Shown piece after piece: positions 45,338 through 55,580 of a DNA stretch of 64,000 bases (position 1 is its first letter; each line of letters begins with the position of its first letter). Origin of the DNA: Cylindrodendrum hubeiense (lineage: Eukaryota > Ascomycota > Sordariomycetes > Hypocreales > Nectriaceae); assembly GCA_014621425.1 (NCBI GenBank), contig JAANBB010000021.1, positions 186,001-250,000 of the forward strand. The letters run 5' to 3'. The notes under the pieces were generated by a model that saw only the letters and a program-made list of their open reading frames with translations, was not told where the DNA came from and did no database searches. The position numbers were made by a program, and so were the translations under genes.

Positions 45338-45826
45338 TCACTCCTCGAACAGAATGCCCATCAAACGGTCAACCTTTTCAAGGTCCAGCTCATTATTCTC
45401 TAAAAACCTCAACAATTTAACCCTGGTTGCTCTCTTGCGCCGGACCGCGGGAGGGTCCGCATCCAACATACTGATTATTGTACGAACAAGCTCTCTACCG
45501 GGATCGTCGGTATTTTCAAGTGACTGAGTCACGACCACTTTTGTAGCCTCAAGGCGGTCGTCATCCTCTTCGAGATACTCTTGCAAATCGCTAATAACAA
45601 GTTGGTTGATAGTCATTCCGGTACCCTTAACGATACCATCCCGGCCGACCTGGCCATCGAAGGCATAGCGTTCTCGAATCGCTTGGCCAATAAAACCCTG
45701 GTCGAGTGCCTCAAAATATCGCTGCACTGCACCACGGTCCCTCGCGCTTCGTACCACACCGTTTTTCCAGTCCCAGTTGGATACATCGGTGAAACATAAT
45801 AAAGTGGAAGCCCTTGGAATAAGCAT
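45338..45826 (-). CDS. Small protein, paralogue of 44403-44888 (copy 2)
   Basis: Protein of 162 residues from the first in-frame ATG at 45826. It matches copy 1 from about residue 12 to 113: GQAIRERYAFDGQVG, YLEEDDDRLEAT and NTDDPG align without ambiguity, with a three-residue gap. Unlike copy 1 it has no clear signal peptide (the N-terminus reads MLIPRASTLLCFTDVS), and it has a different, basic and longer C-terminus (KRATRVKLLRFLENNELDLEKVDRL). It may have lost secretion, have an unrecognised 5' exon, or be decaying. Function unknown. Confidence 0.6.
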   Translation of the reverse strand: MLIPRASTLLCFTDVSNWDWKNGVVRSARDRGAVQRYFEALDQGFIGQAIRERYAFDGQVGRDGIVKGTGMTINQLVISDLQEYLEEDDDRLEATKVVVTQSLENTDDPGRELVRTIISMLDADPPAVRRKRATRVKLLRFLENNELDLEKVDRLMGILFEE

Positions 45827-46648
45827 GGCTGCCTCGGAATGTCTTTCGCGTGGGATTAATTTTGGGGGTATTTTAAAAAGGTGGATAAGGCGGACAAGCG
45901 TCTTATGGAAATTCACCTCTCCAGTCCAGGATACGACGGATTGCCTGAGATGATGTGGCTAGGATTATTGTCGTAGAAAAAGTGGAAGGTCGACTTGATC
46001 TTTTTATGTTAGAGATGTTGGATGTCGTGAACGGATGTGGCTTGTCGTGGATGGATATTGGGTATGATGGATAGATATTGCTTGTAGTGGACAGATGACT
46101 CGAGGTGACGTGGCCGGATTATTATTAGCGAAATTATAATCTTATATTTGAGGTGTTGGTTATCATAGATGTATGTTGGTTGGTTATTGTGCACAAATGA
46201 GCTGAGGTGACGCGGCTGTTGTTAATGATGTGGCAAGAGGAGAACATTCGCTTAATGGGTCTTATCAAAGGCCTTGTAAAAGGTCGTGGGACATGTTGTA
46301 TTGGAGCTCCTGGCTTCTTATTTATGGCCCAGAGCCAACTCAAGGCCAAAGTCGGGCTTATCATAAACGGCTATGGTTTGCCTAAGAAATGTTGCTCCTC
46401 TGTCTATGTCCAGGGCCACATTCCTAAATCCTACTCACGTCGGAAGGTTTGGGTTCAAGATCAAAGCATTAATTGTCCAGGGCAAACGCAAGACGGTTGG
46501 GGCATGGAATATCGAGTATGCGGAAACGGTCAGGGTTGGAGGGGCTCATTGAGGATGTCAACTAGTAACAAGGCCAAACCCTTCGTCATTTGTATTAGAA
46601 AGTAGCTTCGTGTGTAGCATTAAGCACCCAGAAACTTCAAGAATATTT
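45827..46648. other. Intergenic region with diverged repeats
   Basis: An 820-bp region containing the diverged repeats at 45949-46230. A plus-strand open frame at about 46228-46605 has an ATG but no recognisable domain, and is not called. Confidence 0.35.
45949..46230. repeat. Diverged direct repeats with GRTGAYGYGGC core
   Basis: GATGATGTGGC (45949), GGTGACGTGGC (46104) and GGTGACGCGGC (46206) each start a diverged block; the first two continue with GGATTATT and later with GAGRTGTTGG. Unit length is irregular (155 and 102 bp), so these may be remnants of a repeated element. Confidence 0.35.
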
Positions 46649-48461
46649 TCAGACTGAACGGCCATAAAATAATGCCCCAGCCCCAACAATAACGCTTGCA
46701 AAAACAGCCAGACCTGTGCCAACCCCTGGGCCTTGGGCTTTACTAGCTGCCAAGGCGTCCTCTGACTTCCGGTACGCGAGGTCACTCCAGGCGACAAAAA
46801 CACTTCGCAGCCAGTATCGGTACTGCCAGTCAGGATACATGGCAGTATTTCTCCCAGTACTTGGTTCAATAGCCCATGACGTACAGCCCGTCGCCCAGAC
46901 CAGGTGTTTCGCCTTCTCTTGAACTGTCGCCAAGTCCCTCTGCTCAGCATCTGCCTTGACGTCGACGATATCAGGCCGGGTCCAGATCGTGGGCAAGATG
47001 GATCTTCTGTCGCGAAGACCTTTGATGATGGGTTTGATGACGCGCAAAGTGAAGTTGATCTGGCACTCAGTCGTATAGATGACGGAGAGATGACCGCTCA
47101 CCGTGTTGGGGCCCATCATGACAAAGAAGTTGGGAAAACCAGAGACGCATGTTCCGAAGTAGGCCGACGAATCTCCTCCACTCACTTGGTCCCACTAATA
47201 ACTCATGTTAACCCAAGACCTCAAGCATGGTTAGGGTAACTTACGTGATCGGTCAGGTCAACCCCGTTCTTGCCCTTGATTTTCATCGGGAAGAGGTACT
47301 TTTGAGTCTCAAATCCGTTTGCGAGAACGACAGCATCCGCATCAACGACCCTCCCGGACTTTGTGCGTACTCCATTCTCCAAAATCTCTTCCACTGGATC
47401 AGTGTAGACCAATTCGACATTGTCGCGATGAAGGCTCAGTAAATAATCGGTATCGTTGACACGACGCTTGCATCCGACTTCTGTCTTCGGCACGAGAAAG
47501 TCAAGATATTTTGCGGGTGCATGTTTCCGGATGTAGTCCGATGCTTCGGTGGACCAATTTTGACGAATGCTGACCCCAGACGCGGTGATGAAACCCGGAA
47601 AGTCCCGTTCTTTCTCCCAATAGAGGCGTGCGCGGTGGATTCGCATGGCAAATGGAACCCATCGCATCACCCATTTGAAGGAAGCCGAGTATTCCGGGTT
47701 CGGTCGTTCGGCCAGCCAGTGTGATTGCCGGCTGAATTGTGTGACCTGTTTGGCTGCTCCATCGCCCTCGCTGATAACGGGGACAACTTGGGTTGCGCTG
47801 CATCCGTTTCCTGAACAATGTCAGTTGCTTTCAGGCCACTTGAACACATGAGACTTACCAATAACTACCACGTCCTTGCTCTTCCAGTCAAAGGAGTGGT
47901 CCCATTCGGCGGTATGGAACATGCGGCCCTTGAATTTTGACGCCCCCGGGAGCTCACACTTCTTTGGGATTGAGATGGAGCCAACTGCAGAAACGAGAAT
48001 TTTGCATCTGCGTTGAGTGACCCTGGAGGTCTTCAAGTCTCGAATGGTCACCAACCACGTGCCAGAGTCTTCCTCCCAAACTGCTGATTCAACCGTAGAT
48101 TGGAATCGGACATGATTGTCAACGTCGTACTTGCGCGCGATATTTTTGAAGTAGGCGTAAATCTCGGGTTGCATGGCAAACTTCTGAGACCAATTCGGGT
48201 TCAAGGCGAATGAATATGAATAGAAGTGGGATGGCACCTAAAATGGCAACGTCATCAGTATAGAGCATATTGCCTCATCGTGCTCCCACTTACATCGCAT
48301 CCGCACCCAGGGTATGAGTTTAACCACCACGTCCCGCCCACTTCGTCGGATTTCTCAATGAGTTCGAAGTTTCGGGTGCCATACTGCCGGACTAACTGAA
48401 TCGCCAGGCCGATGCCGGACATGCCGGCACCGATGATGAGGACGTCAACATCATGGGGCAT
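46649..48461 (-). CDS. Type I Baeyer-Villiger flavin monooxygenase
   Basis: FAD/NADPH enzyme inserting oxygen next to a ketone to give an ester or lactone. Exons 48461-48294, 48237-47859, 47810-47245 and 47194-46649 join in phase to 552 residues. Visible are the FAD motif GAGMSG (residues 12-17), [24 protein letters not shown] spanning the first intron, the Baeyer-Villiger fingerprint F-X-G-X3-H-X3-W-D (FKGRMFHTAEWD), and the NADPH motif VIGNGCSA, which itself crosses intron 2. The C-terminus ends in a hydrophobic segment (GLAVFASVIVGAGALFYG) that could anchor the protein in a membrane, unusual for soluble family members. A short-chain dehydrogenase lies 2.3 kb away and could supply the ketone. 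Substrate unknown. Confidence 0.9.
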
Positions 48462-48567
48462 TGTGAAAGAGGGGTTTGGTGCAACAGCACTGTAAAGAAC
48501 CGTCGGTAGTGTAATTAAGAGCTTGTGGTTTGAACAATTAGATTGAATTGTCTAGACAAGCAGCACC

Positions 48568-48574
48568 ATATATA
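48568..48574 (-). promoter_or_regulatory. TATA box of Baeyer-Villiger monooxygenase
   Basis: TATATAT on the minus strand about 107 bp upstream of the ATG. Confidence 0.5.
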
Positions 48575-49234
48575 GACTCTGTCGTCGTATTGTGGAGGAG
48601 GAACCCCAATTATCTGTCGGTATGGAGAACTGACTTGTCCAAATCGTGGGGAAGGTACCATACCCTCTGCCGAACGCTACTTTGCTCTTCGTTCGCAGTA
48701 CGCTGTGGCTAGCCACAACGGGAATTCAAGGCGAGGCGGATCCGTTAGTGGCTCGGCTCGTTTTCCCCATCTCAGCATTCGGCAGTTGAACTAAAACGAG
48801 AAGCGGAGGAACTGGCCCACCACGACATGCCCACGTGAACGCGGAGTGGAAATATTCCCGATTGCGAGATCAAGAAACCATCATCCCGCGTGACTCCCAC
48901 ACGTCACGCAAGCGCTACGCTACAACGGGATACTTTGGCGTACAGAGTTGGTGGACGGCTTGCTATTTTCGGACGCATGCGAACGCCAGTGCTTGAGCCT
49001 GGATTGACAAGCCACAGTCAATTGAACCAACAGAGCCCCTTAAATGCTTAGAAATGCCGCCTTTTCTATCTAGGAGGAGGAGTCACGCCTTGTGTAAAAT
49101 TTATGGAAGGTCATCTAGGACCAAGTAAATATTTGGTGATGACTCCTCGACCTCGCCGGTGTCGTCGTATAGGTGTTCTAGTGGGGCTACGCACGCTATC
49201 GTAGCGCTGACTCCAGGGGACATCGGTGGGTTAA

Positions 49235-49240
49235 TATAAA
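49235..49240 (+). promoter_or_regulatory. TATA box of histidine phosphatase gene
   Basis: TATAAA, 76 bp upstream of the ATG at 49311. Confidence 0.5.
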
Positions 49241-49310
49241 GGAACCATTTTCTGTCTCATTGAGCATCAATTTTGCGTAATCCTAATACACCAAATCAAC
49301 TCTAATCAGC

Positions 49311-50126
49311 ATGCCCGCCACAATCCATTTGGTCCGCCATGCTCAGGGCTTCCACAATCTGTCCCGAGAAAACGAAGCAATCCATGACCCGCGTCTGACG
49401 GAGCTCGGCGAGCAGCAGTGCCAGAACCTTCGAGCTCAATTCCCGCACCACAAGCAAGTGAAGCGACTATTTGCATCCCCGCTGAGGCGAACCCTGCAAA
49501 CTTGTCTTTTGGCATTTGGACATCAGGAAACGGAAGACACTCTCCAGCAGCCCCCGGTGATCGCCATCCCGGAGTTTCAAGAGGTGGCGGATTCGCCGTG
49601 CGACACCGGCTCCGACCCCGCCACTCTCAAACAGGAATTCGCATCTCTTGTTGACCTTCATCGCGTGTACGATGGGTGGAACTCGACATCGGAATGGCCT
49701 TCATGGTCGGCAAAGTCAGAGTCCCTGCAAGTCCGAGCAACGAAAGCCAGGCAGGTCCTCCGGGAAATGCTCCAATTTGCAGGTGACGATGATCACGTAG
49801 TCGTCGTCACCCACGGTGCGTTCCTGCATTACCTCACCAACGACTATTACGGTGTGGAACCAGCAAGAGGTAAAGGACAAATTCCAAATAAATGAAGCAG
49901 AATTAATATATTACTAGCGACTGGTTGGGAAAATACCGAGTTCCGATCCTACCACTTTTCAGATCCCGATGGCCGCGATCCAGAGGCATCGCTGATTGAG
50001 ACTGAATCCAGTTGGGAGAAGCGATATGGCAAGACCCCACGCCCGACGCAGGACGACCAAGATAAGCTACAAGCGGTATTTCTTGGACAGTTGGGTGAAT
50101 TCTTGATGCCTTCGGCGTCCCATTGA
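49311..50126 (+). CDS. Histidine phosphatase (phosphoglycerate mutase family)
   Basis: Branch-1 histidine-phosphatase-fold protein of 255 residues. Exons 49311-49869 and 49918-50126 are separated by a 48-nt intron; spliced, the frame continues through a Glu/Asp-rich tail. The catalytic motif LVRHAQGFHN (RHG family, residues 7-16) and the second His in VVVVTHGAFLHYL (about residues 163-175) are present, as is SPLRRTLQT, the phosphate-pocket Arg. In fungi these proteins are mostly uncharacterised phosphatases rather than glycolytic mutases. It is divergent from the Baeyer-Villiger monooxygenase. Confidence 0.88.
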
Positions 50127-50812
50127 CGACATGCCGAGTGCGACGTGAAATCAGTGCGATTGGTCATTAATTTGGGGAATGGAGGTTAATTGTGAAAACA
50201 TAAATACAAAATTATGTTTCAGATGATCGGTTAGACATATACAGGATAGAGTAGCAAGATAAAAATATACACGTGTTGGTAGACCTATGTCTTGCGCTTT
50301 GAGTGAGTTTCTGGAGAGTCATCGTTCCGACTGAGGCCGCTCTCGGCTCGGCAAAGTTTCCACATCGTATCCTGTTGTGGAGCAATAATACTTCCCCACA
50401 CCGGCGACCACACCGGCCTGGTCGATTACAGCTAACTTTACGCTGTGGACCCTTCGGTCGGCGATCAAGTTCAATCTCGTCTGGGCAATGTTACCGAATG
50501 GACAACGCGTCTCCGGGTAGCATGGTCCACTGCGAGAAATGCCGTGTAACGGAATACTCTTTGCGGCCAATGGGCTCGGCGATTGCAAATGCGTCTTGTT
50601 ACAAATCGGGGCATCCGACAACTGTTCCAATGCCAGCAGCGATGCTACACAGCGGTACAAGAGGAAGTTCTGCCGAGAACTTTGATCACAAGACAACGCT
50701 TCTTGCAGTTAGATTAGGCAGCAACCTTTCCTGACTGAATGATAAGATCAAGAGAAGTTGATGTTAAACAGTCAATCAAGAACTCATCTGGCAGAACTTC
50801 GGATCATTCATC
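50127..50812. other. Intergenic region, no gene seen
   Basis: Contains open frames on both strands at about 50303-50734 without recognised motifs. It leads into the promoter of the dehydrogenase gene. Confidence 0.35.
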
Positions 50813-51804
50813 ATGACTTCTCCTCCTGCTCTGCAACGCCTGGCCGGCAAAATCGCCATTGTGACTGGGTCTTCTTCCGGCCTCGGAAGAGCCATTTCCT
50901 TGGCCTACTCTCGTGAGGGAGCGAGCCTCGTATGCGTCGACTTGAAGCCGGAGGCTCGCGCCGAGGTGGCATCTGAGTGCGAAATCAATACCGATGAACT
51001 TGTCCGGCAAAATGGTGGCCGTGCCATATTCATCCAGGCGGATTTGAGCAAATCAGACGCTGTGGAGGCCATGGTGAAGCAGGCTGTTGCTGAGTACGGT
51101 CGTATTGACATGTAAGTCGGCGAGGCCCCAATGTCACCTTTTTACATTCAACTGACGTATGCAAGCCTTGTGAACAATGCCGGAATTTCCATCGAGGCAA
51201 GACATGCACCTCTCAGAATCCACGAGACGCCAGATGAGACATGGGACGTCACCATGGCCGTCAACGCAAGATCCATCTTCTTGACCTCCAAGCATACCCT
51301 CCAACAGATGATACGTCAGGATGCTTTCCCTTCCGGCGACCGGGGGTGGATTATTAACATGTCGTCCATTTTTGGACTGGTGGGCGGTTACAACAACTGT
51401 AAGTAGCGGTACGTGAGCTTGCTCGGTGGTTTATCAGCTAACAATTCAGGCTCGTATGCTGCAGCCAAAGCCGCGGTATCCAATCTCACTCGGCAAGTCG
51501 CTTTGGACTATGCCCCAGAAGGCATCCATTGCAATGCAATTTGTCCAGGCTGTATGTTGCGAATGATATCCACGAAGAGATTTATTCGTCCACTGACACT
51601 TCGACTTTAGATACGCAAACAGCCATTTTTAGGAACACGGTAGACTTCCTGGACGATGCCGAAGGTATTCGCGCGCGACACCCTCTTCACGGTGTTGGCG
51701 TTCCAGAGGATATCGTCGGCGCTGCCATCTTCCTTGCGAGTGCAGAGGCCAGGTGGATCACAGGCGTTTCTCTTCCCGTCGACGGAGGATACACGGCTCA
51801 GTAA
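50813..51804 (+). CDS. Short-chain dehydrogenase/reductase
   Basis: Classical SDR of 275 residues. Exons 50813-51111, 51166-51398, 51450-51551 and 51611-51804 join in phase. Motifs in order are the cofactor site TGSSSGLG (residues 19-26), a following acidic CVDLKP favouring NAD, LVNNAG (which starts at an exon junction), catalytic Ser in INMSSIFG, and Tyr/Lys in SYAAAKAAV. The C-terminus [16 protein letters not shown] is typical. It could oxidise an alcohol to a ketone for the Baeyer-Villiger enzyme, or be independent. The 3' end faces the MYND gene, 50 bp away. Confidence 0.9.
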
Positions 51805-51854
51805 ATTTGCGACTTATACGCATAGGCAATTGGCCAAAAGTGACGATTTACCAC

Positions 51855-52886
51855 TTAGCTTAGAGTCCTAATTACATCGATAGCCCCGGGTGTCTCAGCC
51901 CACGCAGCATAATTATAGGCAAGTATTAATTTAGCCTCTTCCATTGATCCAGGCGTGCTGCTGACAGGTCTTGTCAGAGCAGCAGTAGGTGCATCCTCCA
52001 GAAACAACGGCCAGAAGTGACGATTGCTCTTGGCGATGGACTTGAAAAGGTCTCTTAATTGTTTCTTGATTGTTTTTATAAGACTCGCTGTCTCATCGAT
52101 ACTGCCATGAAGAACTTTGGGGCGTGACTCGATGACGCTGCCCACGAGTTGAAGGCGAATAAGGTCAATGATTTCTGGTGGGAAGACTCCAGTGAAGGCT
52201 CTGATAGCGTTCTGAATAGCCTGCAAATCAAACAGGATTCGCAATTTGACCAACGTCACAGCTACAGCGTACCTAAAGTCAATCCACTTCTCATCATTCG
52301 CCCATAGTCCGTTGGGTGACTCAAATACGTCGGCATCCTTCACATGGAGAGACGACAGGCCCGTATTATGATAGGCATATTCGAGCTTTTTGGTGATGAT
52401 CGCATGCATCTTTGAAAAGTCATAGGCCTCCTGATCCCTGTGCAGGCGGATATATAATGCGGGAATCGGATACTCGAGATCCATGCCGTCCCGGCTATAA
52501 AACCGCTTCATATCCAAAAGGTGGTCCAGGGAAGTTTTAACGGCATCAACAGGGCCGCCGACAGTCCTGAAGTGATGAAGAAGAGTGTCACTCAGATACA
52601 AGCGTGTGCGTATGTATGAATCCGCCTCGTCGTCGTCAATGACGTTGTCAGGGATTGGAGTATAGTCTGGCGGCAGGGCGTCTAGCTCCTGCTTCTCGCG
52701 TTCCATTTTACTACGCAACTTTTGGACCAACTGGCACCATTTTTTATGGCTGGGTCGATGAGATGCCTGGTGGTCTCGTCCGCAGTAGTAGACGACCTGG
52801 CAGCCTGAACAACGCAGAATATTGTCTTTCTGGCGGCAGACTGGACAAGCCCTTGGCTCCAGGCTTGGATGATCGAGGGAAGCCAT
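51855..52886 (-). CDS. MYND-type zinc finger protein
   Basis: Protein of 343 residues in one exon from the ATG at 52886 (codons upstream lack an ATG). The N-terminal MYND finger (about residues 14-50) has CPVC, CSGC, YYCGRDHQ, HKKWC with all expected Cys/His ligands. These fingers bind Pro-rich peptides in other proteins. The remaining 290 residues are mostly helical with no other known domain, similar to many fungal MYND proteins of unknown function. A GTACGC...TTTGCAG stretch near residue 205 looks like an intron of 52 nt, but removal would break the frame, so it was kept as coding. Confidence 0.78.
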   Translation of the reverse strand: MASLDHPSLEPRACPVCRQKDNILRCSGCQVVYYCGRDHQASHRPSHKKWCQLVQKLRSKMEREKQELDALPPDYTPIPDNVIDDDEADSYIRTRLYLSDTLLHHFRTVGGPVDAVKTSLDHLLDMKRFYSRDGMDLEYPIPALYIRLHRDQEAYDFSKMHAIITKKLEYAYHNTGLSSLHVKDADVFESPNGLWANDEKWIDFRYAVAVTLVKLRILFDLQAIQNAIRAFTGVFPPEIIDLIRLQLVGSVIESRPKVLHGSIDETASLIKTIKKQLRDLFKSIAKSNRHFWPLFLEDAPTAALTRPVSSTPGSMEEAKLILAYNYAAWAETPGAIDVIRTLS

Positions 52887-53751
52887 GTGGGATGAAGGGG
52901 TTGAGACCTTTGCGGGATGCAACTGTTCCGCGAGGAGTGTGTACAATGAAGAGGACAAAAGGTAAAGTCGTACTGGATCAAGTTTGTTATCGAGGCAAGT
53001 GTTTTATGTTGCGGGGGATCACCGCTAATTCCTTAACTCCCGGACATCGATGATGCACGCCTACGTGCATTCACGACCTTCCAGAATTGCTTTTGTTTGA
53101 TCTGTCTAATTCAATGCTTGGCATCTCCCTGGAAACCGGAGCAGTATGGCACTTGATTTGGGCAACAAACCTGAAGCTTGCGACCCCGTGCTCTCACGAG
53201 CAGTGCAGGGTAGGTGATTCCACTATGAACAGGCCGTCGGATGCGGGTCGGGCCCACGACCAACGCTTTGGCTTTCAATGGCGGTGCAAGACAGGGTGAA
53301 GATCCAACTGAGTCACTGACCGGATGGCCCGAGCCCTATTTAAACAGCTGTTTCATCTGCTGACCGCCATTTCCTCCTTTTCCTGTTTGCTATTGCCAGT
53401 TGTCATCGGGATGCAGCTCGTCTCCAGCCTGTCCTTGACGGTTGCGGGACATCCGGGGGGGCGAAGCTTTAAACACCATCATCCGTGCCTATTTGCCAAG
53501 CATCTCGTCGGACCGACAACTCGACGAGATGCTGGCCTAGCTCCAACAAGCGTCTTTAGTGCAGTGAGGGGTACGGGGGTCCACTAATAAGTGAGCCGTG
53601 GAGCAGGCCTTCAGATTCTATTTAATATTGTTCAAGCTCATGCGCCCGAGGATCTTCTGGCATCATTTCCTCAACTTCTTCTACTCTTTGATCACTGTCC
53701 GTTTGTTTACCTCTACAACAGAGGACACATAGTCGACGCCATTTAAACGAA
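52887..53751. other. Divergent promoter, MYND and GH32 genes
   Basis: 865 bp. An ATG-started 87-codon frame at 53324-53587 has a hydrophobic N-terminus, but it sits in a CT-rich promoter-like stretch with a TATTTAAA element at its side and was not called. Confidence 0.4.
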
Positions 53752-55580
53752 ATGCCAGGCCTACTGTCGCGTGCCAAACGGCCTCTCCGACACACTCCCC
53801 CAGCCTACCATCTAAAAGCCCCACAGGGATGGATCAATGACCCATGCGCCCCAGGATACGATGCTGCGACCGGTACTTACCACCTATTTTACCAATGTGA
53901 GTCTCCTTCCTCGACATAACTCGAGATTATTTTGAGGTATGTAACTGAATCACTGATGCCTCGTCAGGGAATCCAGAATCGTGTGACTGGGGTAACATCG
54001 TATGGGGGCATTTCACCAGCCGAGACGGCGTTTTCTGGGAGCATAATGGCGCCGATGCGGTGCTCAAGCCCAGCCTTCCGTACGACCAGGAAGGCATTTT
54101 CACTGGTTGTTTTTATCCCACAGGCCTTCGTGGAGAACAAGGACAACTGAGCGTCCTTTACTCATCCGTGACGAAGCTTCCCATCCACTGGACAAAACCG
54201 TACTCCCGCAATGCTGGATTGTCAGTGGCCGTGTCCAACGATGGAGGCCGAGAGTGGCACAAGAGCGAGCTCAATCCCATTTTACCCGCCGAGCCTGATG
54301 GCATCACTGTCACTGGCTTCCGCGACCCTTACTTGGCTGAGTGGCCTGCGCTGGACGAGATGAGGGGCGAAAAAAGCCTGTACGGCGTTATGTCTGGAGG
54401 AATTCTAGACCACGGGCCTACGGTTTTCCTCTACGCTGTGGCGCCGGGCGACTTAGCTACGTGGGTCCACCTGGGACAGTTGGTTAACCTTCCCGTTAGA
54501 TTTCGACCGCCAGGGCGGTGGAGCGCAGATTTTGGTGTCAATTGGGAGTGTGTCAACTTCATGACGCTCCGCAATGCGTCTGAAGAGACCCATTTCTTAG
54601 TCCTGGGTTCAGAAGGAGGATCCAAACTGGAGCTCACCGACGATGACCAAGATCCGCAAGACGTTCAATCGCTGTGGATGGCTGGCCCTCTGGAAATGTC
54701 GGCAGAAGGGCCTCAGATGAAACACGAATACAGCGGCGTATTTGACCACGGGTGTCTCTATGCGCCGAACTCATACGAGCACCCGGCGACTAAGAAAAGG
54801 GTCCTTTGGGGTTGGCTCAAGGAGGAAGAGCTAAGCTTGGCTCGACGCGAGTCCAAAGGTTGGACCGGACACATATCACTTCCAAGGGAGATATTTTTGT
54901 TTACAGCCGAAAATGTGATTGGAACCTTGAAGACACCTTTGGCAGATATCCAGTCTGTCAAGGTGTCGGATAGCAATTCACCACGGAGCATAACAAAGCG
55001 CATAGAGACACTAGGTATTCGACCCTTACCTAATCTACAGGCACTCAGGCAAAACAAACCCGCTATTTGGTCGCTTCTTGGGGGTAGAGGTGGTACCGGC
55101 ACACTTACAGATAGTGCATCCCAAAGCTGGGAATTGGAGGCCGTCATCAACGTCCGACGTGACCAAGGGCGCGTGGGCTTCAATATCCGACACAACAACG
55201 ACATGTCACGGCGAACAAGCATATTCTTTTCAGCCCAAGATGAGGAAATTGTGGTCGACAGGAGTCAATCGAATAGCGAAGCGGATGTTAATAAGGAAAA
55301 GGTCAGCGGGCCGTTCACGCTCTTCCGCTTCGACAGCGAGGGCTCAGAGGTTTTGGAGAAACTACGCCTCCGAATATTTTGCGATGGCGATGTTCTTGAA
55401 GTTTTTGCCAACGACCGCTTTGCACTTTCAACGATGGTATATTCAGATTCACCACTATGCTCTGGCATAAGTTGGTTTGTGGATGGAAAAGGCTCGCCCT
55501 CGATGGAGATTGAGTCCCTCAAGCTATGGGATAATCTAGCCAAGGTGGCTGTGTTTCCTCCCCGAGAGCACCTAGCTTGA
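53752..55580 (+). CDS. GH32 beta-fructofuranosidase, no signal peptide
   Basis: Hydrolyses terminal beta-fructose from sucrose or fructans. Exons 53752-53896 and 53968-55580 (71-nt intron) give 585 residues. The five-bladed propeller motifs are visible: nucleophile Asp in GWINDPCAP (near residue 27), FYQWNP formed across the intron, transition-state Asp in GFRDPYL, and the acid/base Glu in WECVNF. A C-terminal beta-sandwich follows, with VEVFAND-like LEVFANDRFALST. The N-terminus (MPGLLSRAKRPLRH) is basic and not hydrophobic, so no secretion signal is evident, suggesting an intracellular enzyme. Its last 9 bp overlap the end of the convergent monooxygenase gene. Confidence 0.9.

Larger units (their letters stand above)
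48462..49310. other. Divergent promoter, monooxygenase and histidine phosphatase
   Basis: The 849 bp have TATA elements close to both genes. No further gene was seen. Confidence 0.45.

Noticed and set aside
46228..46605. Open frame between the repeats and the monooxygenase gene
   Set aside because: No motif; the longer version begins with a non-ATG codon and runs through repeat-like sequence.
52200..52285. Apparent 52-nt intron in the MYND gene
   Set aside because: Its removal shifts the frame and destroys the remaining 130 residues, so the intron-like ends are likely coincidental.
53324..53587. Open frame of 87 codons with a hydrophobic N-terminus resembling a secreted peptide
   Set aside because: It overlaps a TATTTAAA and CT-rich stretch typical of a promoter core upstream of the GH32 gene, and the part after the hydrophobic segment has no pattern of a mature peptide.
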